Assembly (NCBI RefSeq): GCF_012911005.2
Contig: NZ_WTVS01000008.1
Span: 54,088 to 118,087, forward strand
Source: Aromatoleum toluolicum
GTDB taxonomy: Bacteria; Pseudomonadota; Gammaproteobacteria; Burkholderiales; Rhodocyclaceae
Reading direction: 5' to 3'
DNA: 64,000 bases
The notes below the pieces were generated by a model, which made no database searches, had not been told where the DNA came from, and saw only the letters and a list, made by a program, of their open reading frames with translations. The position numbers and the translations under genes are program-made. Positions 39,321 to 50,929 of the stretch are shown here, in pieces (position 1 is the stretch's first letter; each line of letters begins with the position of its first letter).

Positions 39321-40673
39321 TCAGGTGGCCGTCGTGCCGGTGCCGGCCACGCTGCGCGCCAGCGTGACGACCGCCTCGAGCCCCCCCTCGGGTCTGTTCG
39401 CCAGCCGTACGTCGCCGCCCTGCGCCCGCAGCAGGTTGCGCGCGATCGCCAGCCCCAGTCCGGTACCGCCGGTTTCCCGGCTGCGCGAGGACTCCACGCG
39501 GTAGAAAGGCTCGAACACCTTGTCGAGCTCGTCCGGAGACAGGCCGGGGCCATCGTCGCGGATGCGCAGTTCGCAGGAAGCGGGCTGCGTGTGCAGCGCG
39601 ATGCGCACGCGCCCCCCGAACTTGTGCCCGTTCTCGATCAGGTTCCACAGCGCGCGCCGCAAACCGCCCACTTGCCCGCGGCAGGGCGGGACCGTGTCAC
39701 CCTCGATCTCGACGTCCCAGCCCATGTCCTGGGCGTCGTCGCGCAAGGCCGTGACCAGGGCGTTCACGTCGATCGCCTGCTTCGGCGCGCTCGCGTCCAG
39801 ACTACGCGCGTAGTCGAGCCCTTCCTTCGCCAGCGCCTGCATCGCGTCGAGGTCGCTCTGGAACTTCGCGCGCAGGGCCTCGTCGTCGATGAGCTCGGCG
39901 CGCAGCCGCAGGCGCGTGATCGGGGTCTGCAGGTCGTGCGAGATCGCGGCCAGGATGCGCGTGCGTTCATCCACGTGCCGCAGGATGCGCTCCTGCATGC
40001 GATTGAAGGCGTGCGCTGCCTGCGCGGCTTCGGCGGGTCCGTCGGTGGCGAGCGGCGTGCGGTTCGGATCCTCCCCCAGCGCGTCGGCGGCGGCCGCGAG
40101 CCGTGTGATCGGGCGCGTCGCGATGCGCACGGCGAACCAGGTCAGTAGCGTGACGCCGACGAGCAGCGCCAGCAGCGAGGTCACGAGGCTGCCAGGTGGA
40201 AGCAGCGGTGGCCGCATGCCGAACATCGGACCGGGCATGCGGATCAGCAGCGGAGTGCCGTCGCCCAGACTCAGGCTGACGAAGGACTGGGAGCGGTGCG
40301 GATGCTCGTCGTCCGACCGCGTACGGGTGAGCACCTCGACACGGCGATCCGGCAGGGCCTCGCGAATGGCTGCGGCAAGCGGGGCCGATGCGGTACTGGC
40401 GGTCGCGTCGGGCGGCGGCGGTGCAAGCGCGAAGCGCAGGCGGCGGCGCCCGACCGCATCGATCCAGTCTTCGCGCTGACCCGCGGGCAGGTGTTCGAGC
40501 ACATCGACGGCGGCCGCGATTTCGCGCGCGACGCCCTCGAACAGGACCTCGCGCGCGTAGCGGTCGCGTTCGCTGACGAACAGCGCCAGACTCACCGCGA
40601 GCACGACCACCATCCCGCCCAGCCAGATCAGCATCAGGCGGGCGAACAGCGTGCGGGTCCAGCGTGCTCTCAT
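39321..40673 (-). CDS. EnvZ-like sensor histidine kinase
   Basis: Kinase of 450 aa with TM1 (about 10-33), a periplasmic sensor loop (about 34-162), TM2 (about 163-184), a HAMP domain and the HisKA core. The phospho-acceptor is H246 in ISHDLQTPITRLRLRAEL, the EnvZ-type H-box. N (NLIENGHKFGG), G1 (DDGPGL) and G2 (GTGLGLAI) boxes are present. Its ATG overlaps the regulator stop by 4 bp (ATGA). The periplasmic loop has no named domain. Confidence 0.92.
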   Translation of the reverse strand: MRARWTRTLFARLMLIWLGGMVVVLAVSLALFVSERDRYAREVLFEGVAREIAAAVDVLEHLPAGQREDWIDAVGRRRLRFALAPPPPDATASTASAPLAAAIREALPDRRVEVLTRTRSDDEHPHRSQSFVSLSLGDGTPLLIRMPGPMFGMRPPLLPPGSLVTSLLALLVGVTLLTWFAVRIATRPITRLAAAADALGEDPNRTPLATDGPAEAAQAAHAFNRMQERILRHVDERTRILAAISHDLQTPITRLRLRAELIDDEALRAKFQSDLDAMQALAKEGLDYARSLDASAPKQAIDVNALVTALRDDAQDMGWDVEIEGDTVPPCRGQVGGLRRALWNLIENGHKFGGRVRIALHTQPASCELRIRDDGPGLSPDELDKVFEPFYRVESSRSRETGGTGLGLAIARNLLRAQGGDVRLANRPEGGLEAVVTLARSVAGTGTTAT

Positions 40674-41431
40674 GACGCCTCGTCTTCCGGCGTGACCGGC
40701 GTCACCGCGCATGCGAGCACGTAGCCCTCGTTGCGCACCGTCTTGATGATCTCGGGTTCGCGCGCATTGTCGCCGAGGCGCTGGCGCAGCCTGCTCACGA
40801 GCAGGTCGATCGAGCGATCGAAGACGTCCGCCTCGCGGCCTTGGGTCAGTTCCATCAGCTGGTCGCGATTCAGCACCCGCTGCGGATGCGAGAGGAATAC
40901 CGACAGAAGCCTGTATTCGGCGCCGGACAAGGGGACGATCGTACCGTCGGCGCCGACGAGATGGCGACCCACGGTATTCAGGCGCCAGTGCGCAAAGCCC
41001 AGTTCGCTCGCGTGCTGCACCGGCGCCGCATCGAGATTGGGCGGCAGCGCGCGTGCGCGGCGCAGGACGGCGCGGATGCGTGCGAGCAGCTCGCGCGGCA
41101 CGAAAGGCTTCGGTAGATAGTCGTCCGCTCCCATTTCCAGCCCGAGGATGCGGTCCATGTCCTCCCCCCGCGCGGTCAGCATCAGGACCGGCGTGTTCAC
41201 GTGTGCGCCGGCGGCGCGCAGGTTGCGGCACAGGGTCAGGCCGTCCTCCCCGGGCAGCATCAGGTCGAGCACGATCAGGTCCACGCGGTGGCGGTCGAGG
41301 GCCGCCTTCATCTCGCGCCCGTCCGCGGCGGTCGTACAGCGCATTCCCTGCTTTTCGAGGTAGTCGGCCAGGAGCGTGCGGATCTCGCGGTCGTCGTCGA
41401 CGATGAGGATATGGTCGGGCGCGTTCGTCAT
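40670..41431 (-). CDS. OmpR-family response regulator
   Basis: Regulator of 253 aa from the ATG at 41431; an ATG two codons earlier (41437) is also possible. Receiver domain with acidic DDD (12-14), phospho-acceptor D56 (VLDLMLP) and K in PKPF. A trans_reg_C winged helix follows, with VPLSGAEYRLLSVFL and VDVFDRSIDLLVSRLRQRL-type segments. Paired with the EnvZ-like kinase and divergent from a Spy/CpxP-like gene, its likely target. Confidence 0.93.
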   Translation of the reverse strand: MTNAPDHILIVDDDREIRTLLADYLEKQGMRCTTAADGREMKAALDRHRVDLIVLDLMLPGEDGLTLCRNLRAAGAHVNTPVLMLTARGEDMDRILGLEMGADDYLPKPFVPRELLARIRAVLRRARALPPNLDAAPVQHASELGFAHWRLNTVGRHLVGADGTIVPLSGAEYRLLSVFLSHPQRVLNRDQLMELTQGREADVFDRSIDLLVSRLRQRLGDNAREPEIIKTVRNEGYVLACAVTPVTPEDEAS

Positions 41432-41517
41432 GATCATTGAATCGTTGCAGCGGGGCGGCAGGGGCCGCCCCGGGAGTTCGGGTCGATCGAATCTTACGGC
41501 CGCGAGGCTGCCGGTTT

Positions 41518-41532
41518 GTATCCCAGAGTATC
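41518..41532. promoter_or_regulatory. Direct repeat GTATC-N5-GTATC, candidate OmpR-family site
   Basis: Two identical 5-mers spaced exactly 10 bp apart in the 227-bp region between the response regulator and the Spy-like gene. OmpR/CpxR-type regulators bind direct half-sites with this period (for CpxR, GTAAA-N5-GTAAA). Inference from spacing and location. Confidence 0.4.
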
Positions 41533-41658
41533 GCCCACGGCGCGCGAAACACGACCATTCAATCGGACCCTCTGCGGACAAATCGCGCATACACGCCGGT
41601 GATCAAATGACTCTGCCGCCCACGACGGGCGAACCCGAACACCCACCGGAGAAGGACC

Positions 41659-42204
41659 ATGAAAACCTGGATGAAGAATTCACTTGCCGCCGCGCTGATC
41701 GCGACGATCGGCATGGGAGCCGGTGGGGCTGTTGCGGCGCCGTGGGGCGACTGTGACGGTCCGCGTGGCGCAATGCACCGGACCCACCGCATGGACCCGG
41801 CAGCCATGTCCGAGCACATGACCCAGCGCCTTGCGACGCTGCAGACCGCGCTCTCCCTCAAACCCGAACAGGTGCTGGCGTGGGAGCAATTCAAGAGTGT
41901 GATGCAGGACAAGGCGCGGAGGATGTCCGAACACATGCAGGCGATGCGCACGCAGGAGCGTCCCAAGACTGCGCTTGAACGCATGGAGCGCATGGAGTCC
42001 CACGCGAAGGAGCGCCTGGTGTCGATGCAGGACGTGCGCAAGGCCACCGAGGCGCTGTATGGCGGACTCGATGCGACGCAGAAGAAGACCTTCGACGAAC
42101 GGTTCCCGATGTCCGGACCGCGCGGAATGGGGCGCGGCGGGAAAGGCGGCGGCCGCATGGGGCCGGGAATGATGCCTCCGGCGGGCGCCGACGGCACGAA
42201 CTGA
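41659..42204 (+). CDS. Spy/CpxP-like periplasmic LTxxQ-type protein
   Basis: Protein of 181 aa with a signal peptide (cleavage near VAAPW, residue 26-27). The mature part is Met/His/Arg-rich and helical, as in Spy/CpxP chaperones: HRMDPAAMSEHMTQRLATLQ, LSLKPEQVLAWEQF, and the late LDATQKKTFDERFP that matches the LTxxQ motif. The tail is Gly/Met-rich. It faces an OmpR/EnvZ pair, the same logic as cpxP with cpxRA, suggesting envelope- or metal-stress induction. Confidence 0.82.
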   Translation: MKTWMKNSLAAALIATIGMGAGGAVAAPWGDCDGPRGAMHRTHRMDPAAMSEHMTQRLATLQTALSLKPEQVLAWEQFKSVMQDKARRMSEHMQAMRTQERPKTALERMERMESHAKERLVSMQDVRKATEALYGGLDATQKKTFDERFPMSGPRGMGRGGKGGGRMGPGMMPPAGADGTN

Positions 42205-42255
42205 GCTTGATCCGGCGCACGGAAGCCTCGTGCGTCGGCGTATCGCAACAATGAA

Positions 42256-42282
42256 AAAGCCGCGCCTTGTGGGCGCGGCTTT
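42256..42282. terminator. Terminator between the Spy-like gene and aceA
   Basis: Stem AAAGCCGCGCC/GGCGCGGCTTT, loop TTGTG. The T-run is longer on the minus strand, so it mainly suits aceA, but it can serve both convergent genes. Confidence 0.88.
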
Positions 42283-42325
42283 CAGCTTGGGCGGGCCTGA
42301 TGGCGGCCCGCCTATGCCCCTTTGA

Positions 42326-43639
42326 TCAGTGGAACTGCTCTTCTTCGGTCGAACCGGTAAGGGCCTTGACCGAGGACGAGCCGCCCTGGATGACGGTGGT
42401 GACGTCGTCGAAGTAGCCCGCGCCGACTTCCTGCTGGTGCGAGACGAACGTGTAACCCTTATCGCGGGCGGCGAATTCCTGCTCCTGGACCATTTCGACG
42501 TAGTGTTTCATGCCTTCGCCGCGAGCGTAAGCGTGCGCGAACTGGAAGGTGTTGAACCAATTGACGTGGATACCGGCCAGCGTGATGAACTGGTACTTGT
42601 AGCCCAGCGCCGACAGCTCGTCCTGGAACTTGGCGATGGTCTTGTCGTCCAGGTTCTTCTTCCAGTTGAACGACGGCGAGCAGTTGTACGACAGCAGCTT
42701 GCCCGGGCAGGCGGACAGCACGGCCTGCGCGAACTCGCGGGCAAAGCCGAGGTCCGGGGTGCCGGTCTCGCACCACACCAGGTCGGCGTACGGGGCGTAG
42801 GCGACACCGCGGCTGATGGCCTGCTCGAGGCCGTTCTTCACGCGGTAGAAGCCTTCCTGGGTGCGCTCGCCGGTGAGGAAGGGCTTGTCGTTGGCGTCAT
42901 GGTCCGAGGTGATCAGGTTCGCGGCTTCCGCGTCGGTACGGGCCAGGATCAGCGTCGACACGCCCATCACGTCGGCGGCGAAGCGGGCCGAGATCAGCTT
43001 CTCGATCGCTTCCTGCGTCGGCACCAGCACCTTGCCGCCCATGTGGCCGCACTTCTTCACCGCAGCCAGCTGGTCTTCGAAGTGCACACCGGCGGCGCCG
43101 GCAGCGATCATGTTCTTCATCAGTTCGAAAGCGTTCAGCACGCCGCCGAAACCGGCTTCCGCGTCAGCGACGATCGGCAGGAAGTAGTCGATGAATTCCT
43201 TGTCGCCCGGGTTGACGCCGCGCGACCACTGGATCTCGTCGGCGCGCTTGAAGGTGTTGTTGATGCGGCGAACCATCGTCGGCACCGAGTCGTAGGCGTA
43301 CAGCGACTGGTCCGGGTACATGGTTTCGGAGGTGTTGCCGTCGGCGGCGACCTGCCAGCCCGACAGATAGACGGCTTCCAGGCCGGCCTTGGCCTGCTGC
43401 ATCGCCTGGCCGGCGGTGATCGCGCCGAAGGCGTTCACATAGCCCTTCTTCGCGCCGCCATTGACCTTTTCCCACAGCTTCTCGGCGCCGCGCTTGGCCA
43501 GGGTGTGCTCGATCGGCAGGGAGCCGCGCAGGCGGACGACATCGGCAGCGGCGTAGCCGCGCTTGATGCCTTTCCAGCGGGGGTTTTCGGCCCAGTCTTT
43601 TTCGAGGGCGGCGATTTGCTGTTCGCGGGTCAGGGTCAT
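42326..43639 (-). CDS. aceA: Isocitrate lyase
   Basis: Glyoxylate-shunt enzyme of 437 aa that splits isocitrate to glyoxylate and succinate. The active-site signature KKCGHMGG is at 195-202 (catalytic Cys197), with [11 protein letters not shown] before it and the late [11 protein letters not shown]. Malate synthase is not in the window. Its upstream region carries a well-formed promoter and a palindrome also found upstream of the monomeric isocitrate dehydrogenase. Confidence 0.97.
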   Translation of the reverse strand: MTLTREQQIAALEKDWAENPRWKGIKRGYAAADVVRLRGSLPIEHTLAKRGAEKLWEKVNGGAKKGYVNAFGAITAGQAMQQAKAGLEAVYLSGWQVAADGNTSETMYPDQSLYAYDSVPTMVRRINNTFKRADEIQWSRGVNPGDKEFIDYFLPIVADAEAGFGGVLNAFELMKNMIAAGAAGVHFEDQLAAVKKCGHMGGKVLVPTQEAIEKLISARFAADVMGVSTLILARTDAEAANLITSDHDANDKPFLTGERTQEGFYRVKNGLEQAISRGVAYAPYADLVWCETGTPDLGFAREFAQAVLSACPGKLLSYNCSPSFNWKKNLDDKTIAKFQDELSALGYKYQFITLAGIHVNWFNTFQFAHAYARGEGMKHYVEMVQEQEFAARDKGYTFVSHQQEVGAGYFDDVTTVIQGGSSSVKALTGSTEEEQFH

Positions 43640-43762
43640 GACAGTTCCTTCTCGACGGATGGTTTACGTGCTGGTTTCAACTCGGCTGCTCGCCCGGTCG
43701 GTGTTCGGGTCGGGCGGGTCTCGCCGGTACGGGGTCCGCTGAAGCGTCCTCGTGTGGGGAAA

Positions 43763-43791
43763 AGTATAGGGACGATCTCGCTTTGCAGCAA
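43763..43791 (-). promoter_or_regulatory. aceA promoter, -35 TTGCTG / -10 TATACT
   Basis: On the minus strand, TTGCTG (43786-43791) and TATACT (43763-43768) are separated by exactly 17 bp. The predicted start is near 43756, giving a leader of roughly 115 nt. The 14-bp palindrome begins 3 bp upstream of the -35 box. Confidence 0.6.
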
Positions 43792-43794
43792 TAA

Positions 43795-43808
43795 GTCTTA
43801 TATAAGAT
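43795..43808. promoter_or_regulatory. Palindromic operator candidate upstream of aceA
   Basis: GTCTTATATAAGAT, 13 of 14 bases matching the perfect palindrome at 55879-55892 upstream of the monomeric isocitrate dehydrogenase gene. It sits directly upstream of the -35 box. A further TATAAG follows at once, and the surroundings are AT-rich, unusual for this genome. The rest of the 336-bp gap to rraA holds no gene. Confidence 0.6.
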
Positions 43809-43975
43809 ATAAGAAATTATTTGATTAAATAAAATCAACGAGTTGAGATCGTGATTTCATACCGTGAGATGGTGATTGGCGTTGTGAAATGAAATTCTGC
43901 TGCGGCGCGCAAGGTCGGTCGCGCGGGCGCAGGCTCAAGGCCGGGGCCGGCGCATGCAGCGCAGCCCCGTGCGGG

Positions 43976-44455
43976 TTATAGCAGGGGCGATTCGGAAACC
44001 ACGACGCCGTCTTCGTCCGCGTAGACGAACTGACCGGGCACGAAGGTGACGCCGCCGAACGTCACCAGCAGATCCCTGTCGCCGGCACCCTTCTTGATGC
44101 TCTTCTGCGGGTGCGTGCCGAGCGCAAAGACGCCGATGTCCATGCCGGCGATCGCCTTCGAATCGCGGATGCAGCCATAGACGATCACCCCGGCCCAGCC
44201 GTTCTTCACGCCCAGCTGCGCCAACTGGTCGCCGACCAGCGCACAGCGCATCGACGCGCCACCGTCGATCACGAGTACGCGGCCGTAGCCTGGCCCCTCC
44301 AGTGCGGTGCGCACCAGCGAGTTGTCCTCGAAGACCTTGAGTGTCGCGATCTCGCCGCCGAAAGCGGGGCGGCCGCCGTAGCTGCGGAACATCGGGCTGA
44401 CGACGCGGAGTTTGCCCTCGTGGGCGTCGCAGAGGTCGGCGGTCTGGATTTCCAT
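43976..44455 (-). CDS. rraA: RraA-family protein (ribonuclease E regulator / oxaloacid aldolase fold)
   Basis: Protein of 159 aa from the ATG at 44455. It has the RraA layout: MEIQTADLCDAH, FGGEIATLKVFEDNSLVR, the conserved VIDGGASMRCALVGDQLA and GVIVYGCIRDS-type stretches. The same fold includes 4-hydroxy-4-methyl-2-oxoglutarate/oxaloacetate aldolases, and the GDQLA and GCIRD (Arg-Asp) motifs fit both. Which activity it has cannot be decided from sequence alone. It lies upstream of aceA on the same strand, but aceA has its own promoter. Confidence 0.85.
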   Translation of the reverse strand: MEIQTADLCDAHEGKLRVVSPMFRSYGGRPAFGGEIATLKVFEDNSLVRTALEGPGYGRVLVIDGGASMRCALVGDQLAQLGVKNGWAGVIVYGCIRDSKAIAGMDIGVFALGTHPQKSIKKGAGDRDLLVTFGGVTFVPGQFVYADEDGVVVSESPLL

Positions 44456-44553
44456 GCTTGCGTTTCCTTGTTTGCTGGCGGTTGACAGGGGGACTCGATG
44501 AAACGCGCACACCTGCGCGTGCTCAGGGCTGGCACGATAAACCAGCGCGACAC

Positions 44554-44584
44554 ACAAAAAAAGGGCGACCCGCAGGTCGCCCTT
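44554..44584 (-). terminator. Rho-independent terminator of clpSA
   Basis: Perfect stem AAGGGCGACC (44561-44570) and GGTCGCCCTT (44575-44584), followed on the minus strand by a T7 run. It lies 34 bp after the clpA stop. Confidence 0.92.
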
Positions 44585-44617
44585 CCCGGTTGTGCCCGGT
44601 TCGCAGCGCTTGAACGC

Positions 44618-46894
<2,277 letters not shown>

Positions 46895-46896
46895 TC

Positions 46897-47205
46897 TCAG
46901 TTTTCCTCCATCACGCATGCCAGCGGGTGCTGGTGCTGACGGGCGAAGGATACGACCAGTTCCACCTTGGTCGCCGCGACGTCCTTCGGAAAGACGCCGC
47001 AGACCCCCATGCCCTCTCTGTGGACTTGGAGCATGACCCGCGTAGCCCGTTCGCGGTCCATGCCGAAAAATTTCTGCAGCACAACGATGACGAAATCCAT
47101 TGGTGTGAAGTCGTCATTGAGCAACAGCACCTTGTATAGCGGCGGGGGCTTGGTGCGAGAGCGCTCCGCCTCGAGTATGAACTCGCCCTGTTTTTGCGTG
47201 GCCAT
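46897..47205 (-). CDS. clpS: ATP-dependent Clp protease adaptor ClpS
   Basis: N-end-rule adaptor of 102 aa from the ATG at 47205; an ATG three codons earlier is possible. The core [17 protein letters not shown] contains the conserved NDD segment, with [16 protein letters not shown] and the late [10 protein letters not shown]. It is co-transcribed with clpA and divergent from a cold-shock gene, as in many proteobacteria. Confidence 0.96.
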   Translation of the reverse strand: MATQKQGEFILEAERSRTKPPPLYKVLLLNDDFTPMDFVIVVLQKFFGMDRERATRVMLQVHREGMGVCGVFPKDVAATKVELVVSFARQHQHPLACVMEEN

Positions 47206-47621
47206 GCAATCCATTCTAATGAAGTGGAAGCGGAGTGCAACAACTGCCGGGCGCCCCGGGCAAGGGGTCTGCGCCTTCGCGGAAGTGCGCCGATGCGACA
47301 AGCGGCATATTGCGGCGCAACGAATGCGCGTCGATGGATAAGCGCATTGGATTGACTGCAAACGGCGTCGAAGTGCGCATATTCAGGGGGTTTGAGTCGC
47401 TGCGATGCAGCAATTCGGGGGGCAATAAATTGTTGACGCTGTGCTGACAAATGCGTAAAAGCAGGACGGGTGCGAGATGCAAAGTTCAATGCACTGGTGA
47501 TGTGGTCCTGGCCGTTTTTGGGGCCCCAGCATGGCAGTGCAGGTAGGGCTTCACTGAGCATTGATGCACTGAAGGGGGAGACCCCGCATCGTTTTAAGAA
47601 ATCTTGAAGGATTAAGGCAAC
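47206..47621. promoter_or_regulatory. 416-bp clpS/csp intergenic region with csp promoter and long leader
   Basis: No gene is seen. For csp, TTGACG (47433-47438) and TAAAAG (47456-47461) are 17 bp apart, placing the start near 47468 and giving a leader of about 150 nt, as is typical of cold-shock mRNAs. In the leader, TGCACTG (47490-47496), CAGTGCA (47535-47541) and TGCACTG (47565-47571) can form two mutually exclusive stems. The palindrome TGGGGCCCCA lies between the first two. Confidence 0.5.
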
Positions 47622-47825
47622 ATGGCAACTGGTACCGTTAAGTGGTTCAACGACTCCAAGGGTTTTGGCTTCATTACTCCGGACGATGGTAGCGAGGACC
47701 TTTTCGCTCACTTCTCCGCGATCAATATGGCCGGTTTCAAGACGCTGAAGGAAGGCGAAAAAGTCTCCTTCGAAGTCACCCAGGGTCCGAAGGGTAAGCA
47801 GGCCTCTAACATCCAGAAGGCCTGA
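47622..47825 (+). CDS. Cold-shock protein (CspA family)
   Basis: RNA-chaperone protein of 67 aa, a single cold-shock domain. RNP1 is KGFGFIT and RNP2 is DLFAHFSA; the usual start ([17 protein letters not shown]) and end ([11 protein letters not shown]) are present. The ribosome-binding site GAAGG lies 11 nt before the ATG. Which Csp paralogue it is cannot be decided; its position beside clpS recalls E. coli cspD. Confidence 0.95.
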   Translation: MATGTVKWFNDSKGFGFITPDDGSEDLFAHFSAINMAGFKTLKEGEKVSFEVTQGPKGKQASNIQKA

Positions 47826-47874
47826 TGTCCCTCTAGTCCCGAAGGTCGTACGCTCCAGCGAAAGGCCTTCAGGA

Positions 47875-47916
47875 AAAACAAGAGGCCGCCGGATCACTCC
47901 GGCGGCCTCTTGTTTT
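47875..47916. terminator. Strong bidirectional terminator between csp and rpmG
   Basis: A perfect 19-bp stem (47875-47893 with 47898-47916) around a TCAC loop, with A/T runs at both bases. It serves both convergent genes. Confidence 0.93.
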
Positions 47917-47958
47917 ACGCGCTGCGTCCCTGGAGCAGGCCGCAGCCTGCGAGGGTGC

Positions 47959-48126
47959 TTACTTGAGCTTCACTTCCTTGTACAGGACGTGCTTGCGTGC
48001 GACGGGGTCGTACTTGTTGAACTCAAGCTTGTTCGGGGTGGTGCGCTTGTTCTTCGAGGTCGTGTAGAAATGACCGGTACCTGCGGTCGATTCCAGCTTG
48101 ATCTTTTCGCGGCCGCCTTTAGCCAT
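47959..48126 (-). CDS. rpmG: 50S ribosomal protein L33
   Basis: Small basic protein of 55 aa beginning [14 protein letters not shown] and ending LYKEVKLK. It has [12 protein letters not shown] and [11 protein letters not shown], typical of L33. It contains no cysteines, so this is the zinc-independent form. It lies 66 bp downstream of rpmB, the usual rpmB-rpmG pair. Confidence 0.96.
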   Translation of the reverse strand: MAKGGREKIKLESTAGTGHFYTTSKNKRTTPNKLEFNKYDPVARKHVLYKEVKLK

Positions 48127-48192
48127 TTGAATCTCCGTTCAGTTACAGCGCTGCGTGGCGCAGCGCTTGGATCTGCAGTGTCAGACTCAGTG

Positions 48193-48429
48193 TCAAACTT
48201 TCTCGCCGCGGGCGCGCAGCTCGGACACGACGACGTCGATGCCCTTCTTGTCGATGGTGCGCAGCGCTGCGTTGGACACGCGCAGGCGGATCCAGCGGTT
48301 TTCAGCTTCGCTCCAGAACCGGCGATTCTGCAGGTTCGGGAGAAAACGACGCTTGGTCTTGTTGTTGGCGTGGGAAACGTTGTTTCCCACCATCGGTGCC
48401 TTACCGGTAACTTGGCAAACGCGAGCCAT
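48193..48429 (-). CDS. rpmB: 50S ribosomal protein L28
   Basis: Protein of 78 aa beginning [20 protein letters not shown] with [18 protein letters not shown], the classic L28 sequence. The ATG at 48429 is chosen from homology; the longer frame has no ribosome-binding site. It is followed by rpmG. Confidence 0.97.
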   Translation of the reverse strand: MARVCQVTGKAPMVGNNVSHANNKTKRRFLPNLQNRRFWSEAENRWIRLRVSNAALRTIDKKGIDVVVSELRARGEKV

Positions 48430-48550
48430 AGGTTGCTCCAGGGAATTCGGATTGCGGAAAACGCAAGATGATATCCGATGTGCCCGGACAGGAGCAAGTC
48501 CGTCGTGCGATTGTCGGACAAGGTCGGTCTCGCCGGCGGGTCGTCCTGCC

Positions 48551-49228
48551 CTACAGCAGGCCGCGTTCGGCGAAGGAGAGCGGTCGTGCATGGGCGGTGA
48601 CGATGAAATGGTCGAGGACGCGCACGTCGACGAGGTCGAGCGCCTGCTTGAGGTTGCGCGTCAGCAACTCGTCGGCGCCGCTCGGTTCGCTGGCGCCGGA
48701 GGGGTGATTGTGCGCGAGGATGACTGCGGCGGCGTTGCGCGACAGGGCGAGCTTGACCACCTCGCGCGGGTAGACGCTGGTCTGCGTGAGGGTTCCGCGA
48801 AAAAGTTCGACCGCCTCGATCAGGCGGTTGCGGGCGTCGAGGAGCAGGACGCAGAAGACCTCGTGCGGCAGGTTGCCGATGCGCAGGCGCAGCCAGTCGC
48901 GCACCGCGGAGGGTGAGTCGAACACGTCGCGTGCGGCCATCTCCTCGCTCAGCGCGCGCCGCGCCAGTTCCATGACTGCCTGCAGTTGGGCATACTTCGC
49001 CAGCCCCATGCCGGGGACTGCAGCGAAATCGTCTGCCGGCGCGGCGCACAGGCGGGTGAGCGAGCCGAAGCGGTCGAGCAGGTCGCGGGCGAGATCGACG
49101 GCGCTCTTGCCGCGGATGCCGACACGCAGGAACAACGCGAGGAGTTCGGCGTCGGAGAGGGCTGCGGGCCCGCGTCCGAGGAGTTTTTCGCGCGGTCTTT
49201 CGTCTTCCGGCCAGTCGGTGATAGCCAT
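48551..49228 (-). CDS. radC: RadC family JAMM-domain protein
   Basis: Protein of 225 aa from the ATG at 49228. An N-terminal helix-hairpin-helix part (about 10-90, [12 protein letters not shown]) precedes the JAMM/MPN+ metalloprotease-like domain with the zinc motif [14 protein letters not shown]. RadC's old link to DNA repair is disputed and its activity is unknown. The position between rpmB and divergent coaBC matches E. coli. Confidence 0.94.
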   Translation of the reverse strand: MAITDWPEDERPREKLLGRGPAALSDAELLALFLRVGIRGKSAVDLARDLLDRFGSLTRLCAAPADDFAAVPGMGLAKYAQLQAVMELARRALSEEMAARDVFDSPSAVRDWLRLRIGNLPHEVFCVLLLDARNRLIEAVELFRGTLTQTSVYPREVVKLALSRNAAAVILAHNHPSGASEPSGADELLTRNLKQALDLVDVRVLDHFIVTAHARPLSFAERGLL

Positions 49229-49274
49229 GTCGGGAGCAGGTTGTGGGTGAATCGATAATTGTAAGGCATATGCC

Positions 49275-50471
49275 ATGTGCGAATTGAAGGGACGCAAACT
49301 GGTCCTCGGCGTGACCGGCGGGGTGGCCGCATACAAGGCAGCGGAGCTCGTGCGGCTGCTGGGCAAAGCCGGGGCGGACGTGCATGTCGTGCTGACCGAG
49401 GGCGGTGCGCGCTTCGTGACGCCGGTGACCTACCAGGCGCTGTCGGGCAATCCGGTGTGGACGGACCTGTGGGATGCGCGCATGGACAACAACATGGCGC
49501 ATATCGATCTGACGCGCAGCGCAGATGCGGTGCTGATCGCACCGGCGACGGCGGACGTGATCGCGAAGCTGGTGCAGGGGCGCGCGGACGACCTGCTGAG
49601 CACGCTGTGTCTCGCGCGCGAGTGCCCGCTGCTGGTGGCGCCGGCGATGAACCGCCAGATGTGGGAACACCCCGCGACGCGACGCAACATGGCGCAGCTC
49701 GTCGCCGACGGCGCGACGCTTCTCGGGCCGGCTGCCGGCGACCAGGCCTGCGGGGAGGTGGGCATGGGGCGGATGCTGGAGCCGGAGGAGCTGCTCGAGC
49801 ACGTGATCGCATTCTTCCGGCCGAAGCTGCTCGCGGGGCGCAAGGTGGTTCTGACCGCCGGGCCGACCTTCGAGGCGATCGACCCGGTACGCGGGATCAC
49901 CAACACCAGCTCGGGCAAGATGGGCTATGCGTTGGCGCAGGCATGCGTGCGGGCCGGTGCGGAAGTCGTGCTGGTGAGCGGCCCGACGGGCCTGCCCGTG
50001 CCGGTTGGCGCGCAGCGCGTGGATGTGCGCAGCGCCCTGCAGATGCGCGATGCGGTGACCGCGGCCCTGCCTGGTGCGGACGTCTTCATCGGCGTGGCGG
50101 CGGTGGCGGACTATCGTCCGGCCGAGGCCGCGGAGCACAAGGTCAAGAAGTCGTCGGCAGACATGACGCTGCAGCTGACGCCCAATCCTGACATTCTGGC
50201 CGAGGTGGCGGCGCGCGAAAATGCGCCGTTCTGCGTCGGCTTCGCTGCGGAGAGCCGCGACCTGGATGCCTATGCCGAAGGCAAGCGGCGGGCGAAGCGC
50301 CTGCCGATGCTGGTGGGCAACCTGGTGCAGGACGGTCTTGGCAGCGACGACAACCTGGTGATCCTGTACGACGACGCGGGGCGTCATCCGCTGGAGCGTG
50401 CGCCCAAGACCGAGGTCGCGCGCAGGATTGTCGAACACCTGGCCGGTCTGTTGAAGACGGCTGCCAACTGA
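49275..50471 (+). CDS. coaBC: Bifunctional phosphopantothenoylcysteine decarboxylase / phosphopantothenate-cysteine ligase
   Basis: Two-domain coenzyme A enzyme of 398 aa. CoaC (about 1-185): [29 protein letters not shown] with the catalytic His, PAMNRQMW and [11 protein letters not shown]. CoaB (about 186-398): [28 protein letters not shown] and VAAVADYRP, with late VGFAAES. Divergent from radC with a 46-bp gap. Confidence 0.97.
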   Translation: MCELKGRKLVLGVTGGVAAYKAAELVRLLGKAGADVHVVLTEGGARFVTPVTYQALSGNPVWTDLWDARMDNNMAHIDLTRSADAVLIAPATADVIAKLVQGRADDLLSTLCLARECPLLVAPAMNRQMWEHPATRRNMAQLVADGATLLGPAAGDQACGEVGMGRMLEPEELLEHVIAFFRPKLLAGRKVVLTAGPTFEAIDPVRGITNTSSGKMGYALAQACVRAGAEVVLVSGPTGLPVPVGAQRVDVRSALQMRDAVTAALPGADVFIGVAAVADYRPAEAAEHKVKKSSADMTLQLTPNPDILAEVAARENAPFCVGFAAESRDLDAYAEGKRRAKRLPMLVGNLVQDGLGSDDNLVILYDDAGRHPLERAPKTEVARRIVEHLAGLLKTAAN

Positions 50472-50479
50472 GAGCGAAC

Positions 50480-50929
50480 ATGCACCGAATCGACGTCAAG
50501 ATCCTCGACGATCGCCTGCGCGATCACAAGCCGTCCTACGCCACGCCGGGTTCGGCCGGGCTGGACCTGCGCGCCTGCCTGAACGCGCCGGTAACGCTCC
50601 ATCCGGGCGAGACCGCGCTCATCCCGAGCGGCCTCGCGATTCACCTCGCCGACCCCGGGCTCGCTGCGATGGTGCTGCCGCGTTCGGGGCTGGGCCACAA
50701 GCACGGCATCGTGCTGGGCAACCTCGTCGGTCTGATCGATTCCGATTACCAGGGGCAGATCTTCGTGTCGGTGTGGAACCGCGGCCGCGCGAGCTTCACG
50801 CTGCAGCCGATGGAGCGCATCGCGCAACTGGTCGTGGTGCCGGTGCTGCAGGTCGGCTTCAACGTCGTCGATGAATTCACCGAAAGCGACCGCGGCGAGG
50901 GCGGGTTCGGCAGCACCGGCAAACACTGA
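50480..50929 (+). CDS. dut: Deoxyuridine 5'-triphosphate nucleotidohydrolase
   Basis: Trimeric dUTPase of 149 aa. The five motifs are visible: [35 protein letters not shown] and the C-terminal [10 protein letters not shown] loop. It hydrolyses dUTP to dUMP. It lies 8 bp after coaBC, as in E. coli, and its stop overlaps the Nudix start by 1 bp (TGATG). Confidence 0.97.
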   Translation: MHRIDVKILDDRLRDHKPSYATPGSAGLDLRACLNAPVTLHPGETALIPSGLAIHLADPGLAAMVLPRSGLGHKHGIVLGNLVGLIDSDYQGQIFVSVWNRGRASFTLQPMERIAQLVVVPVLQVGFNVVDEFTESDRGEGGFGSTGKH

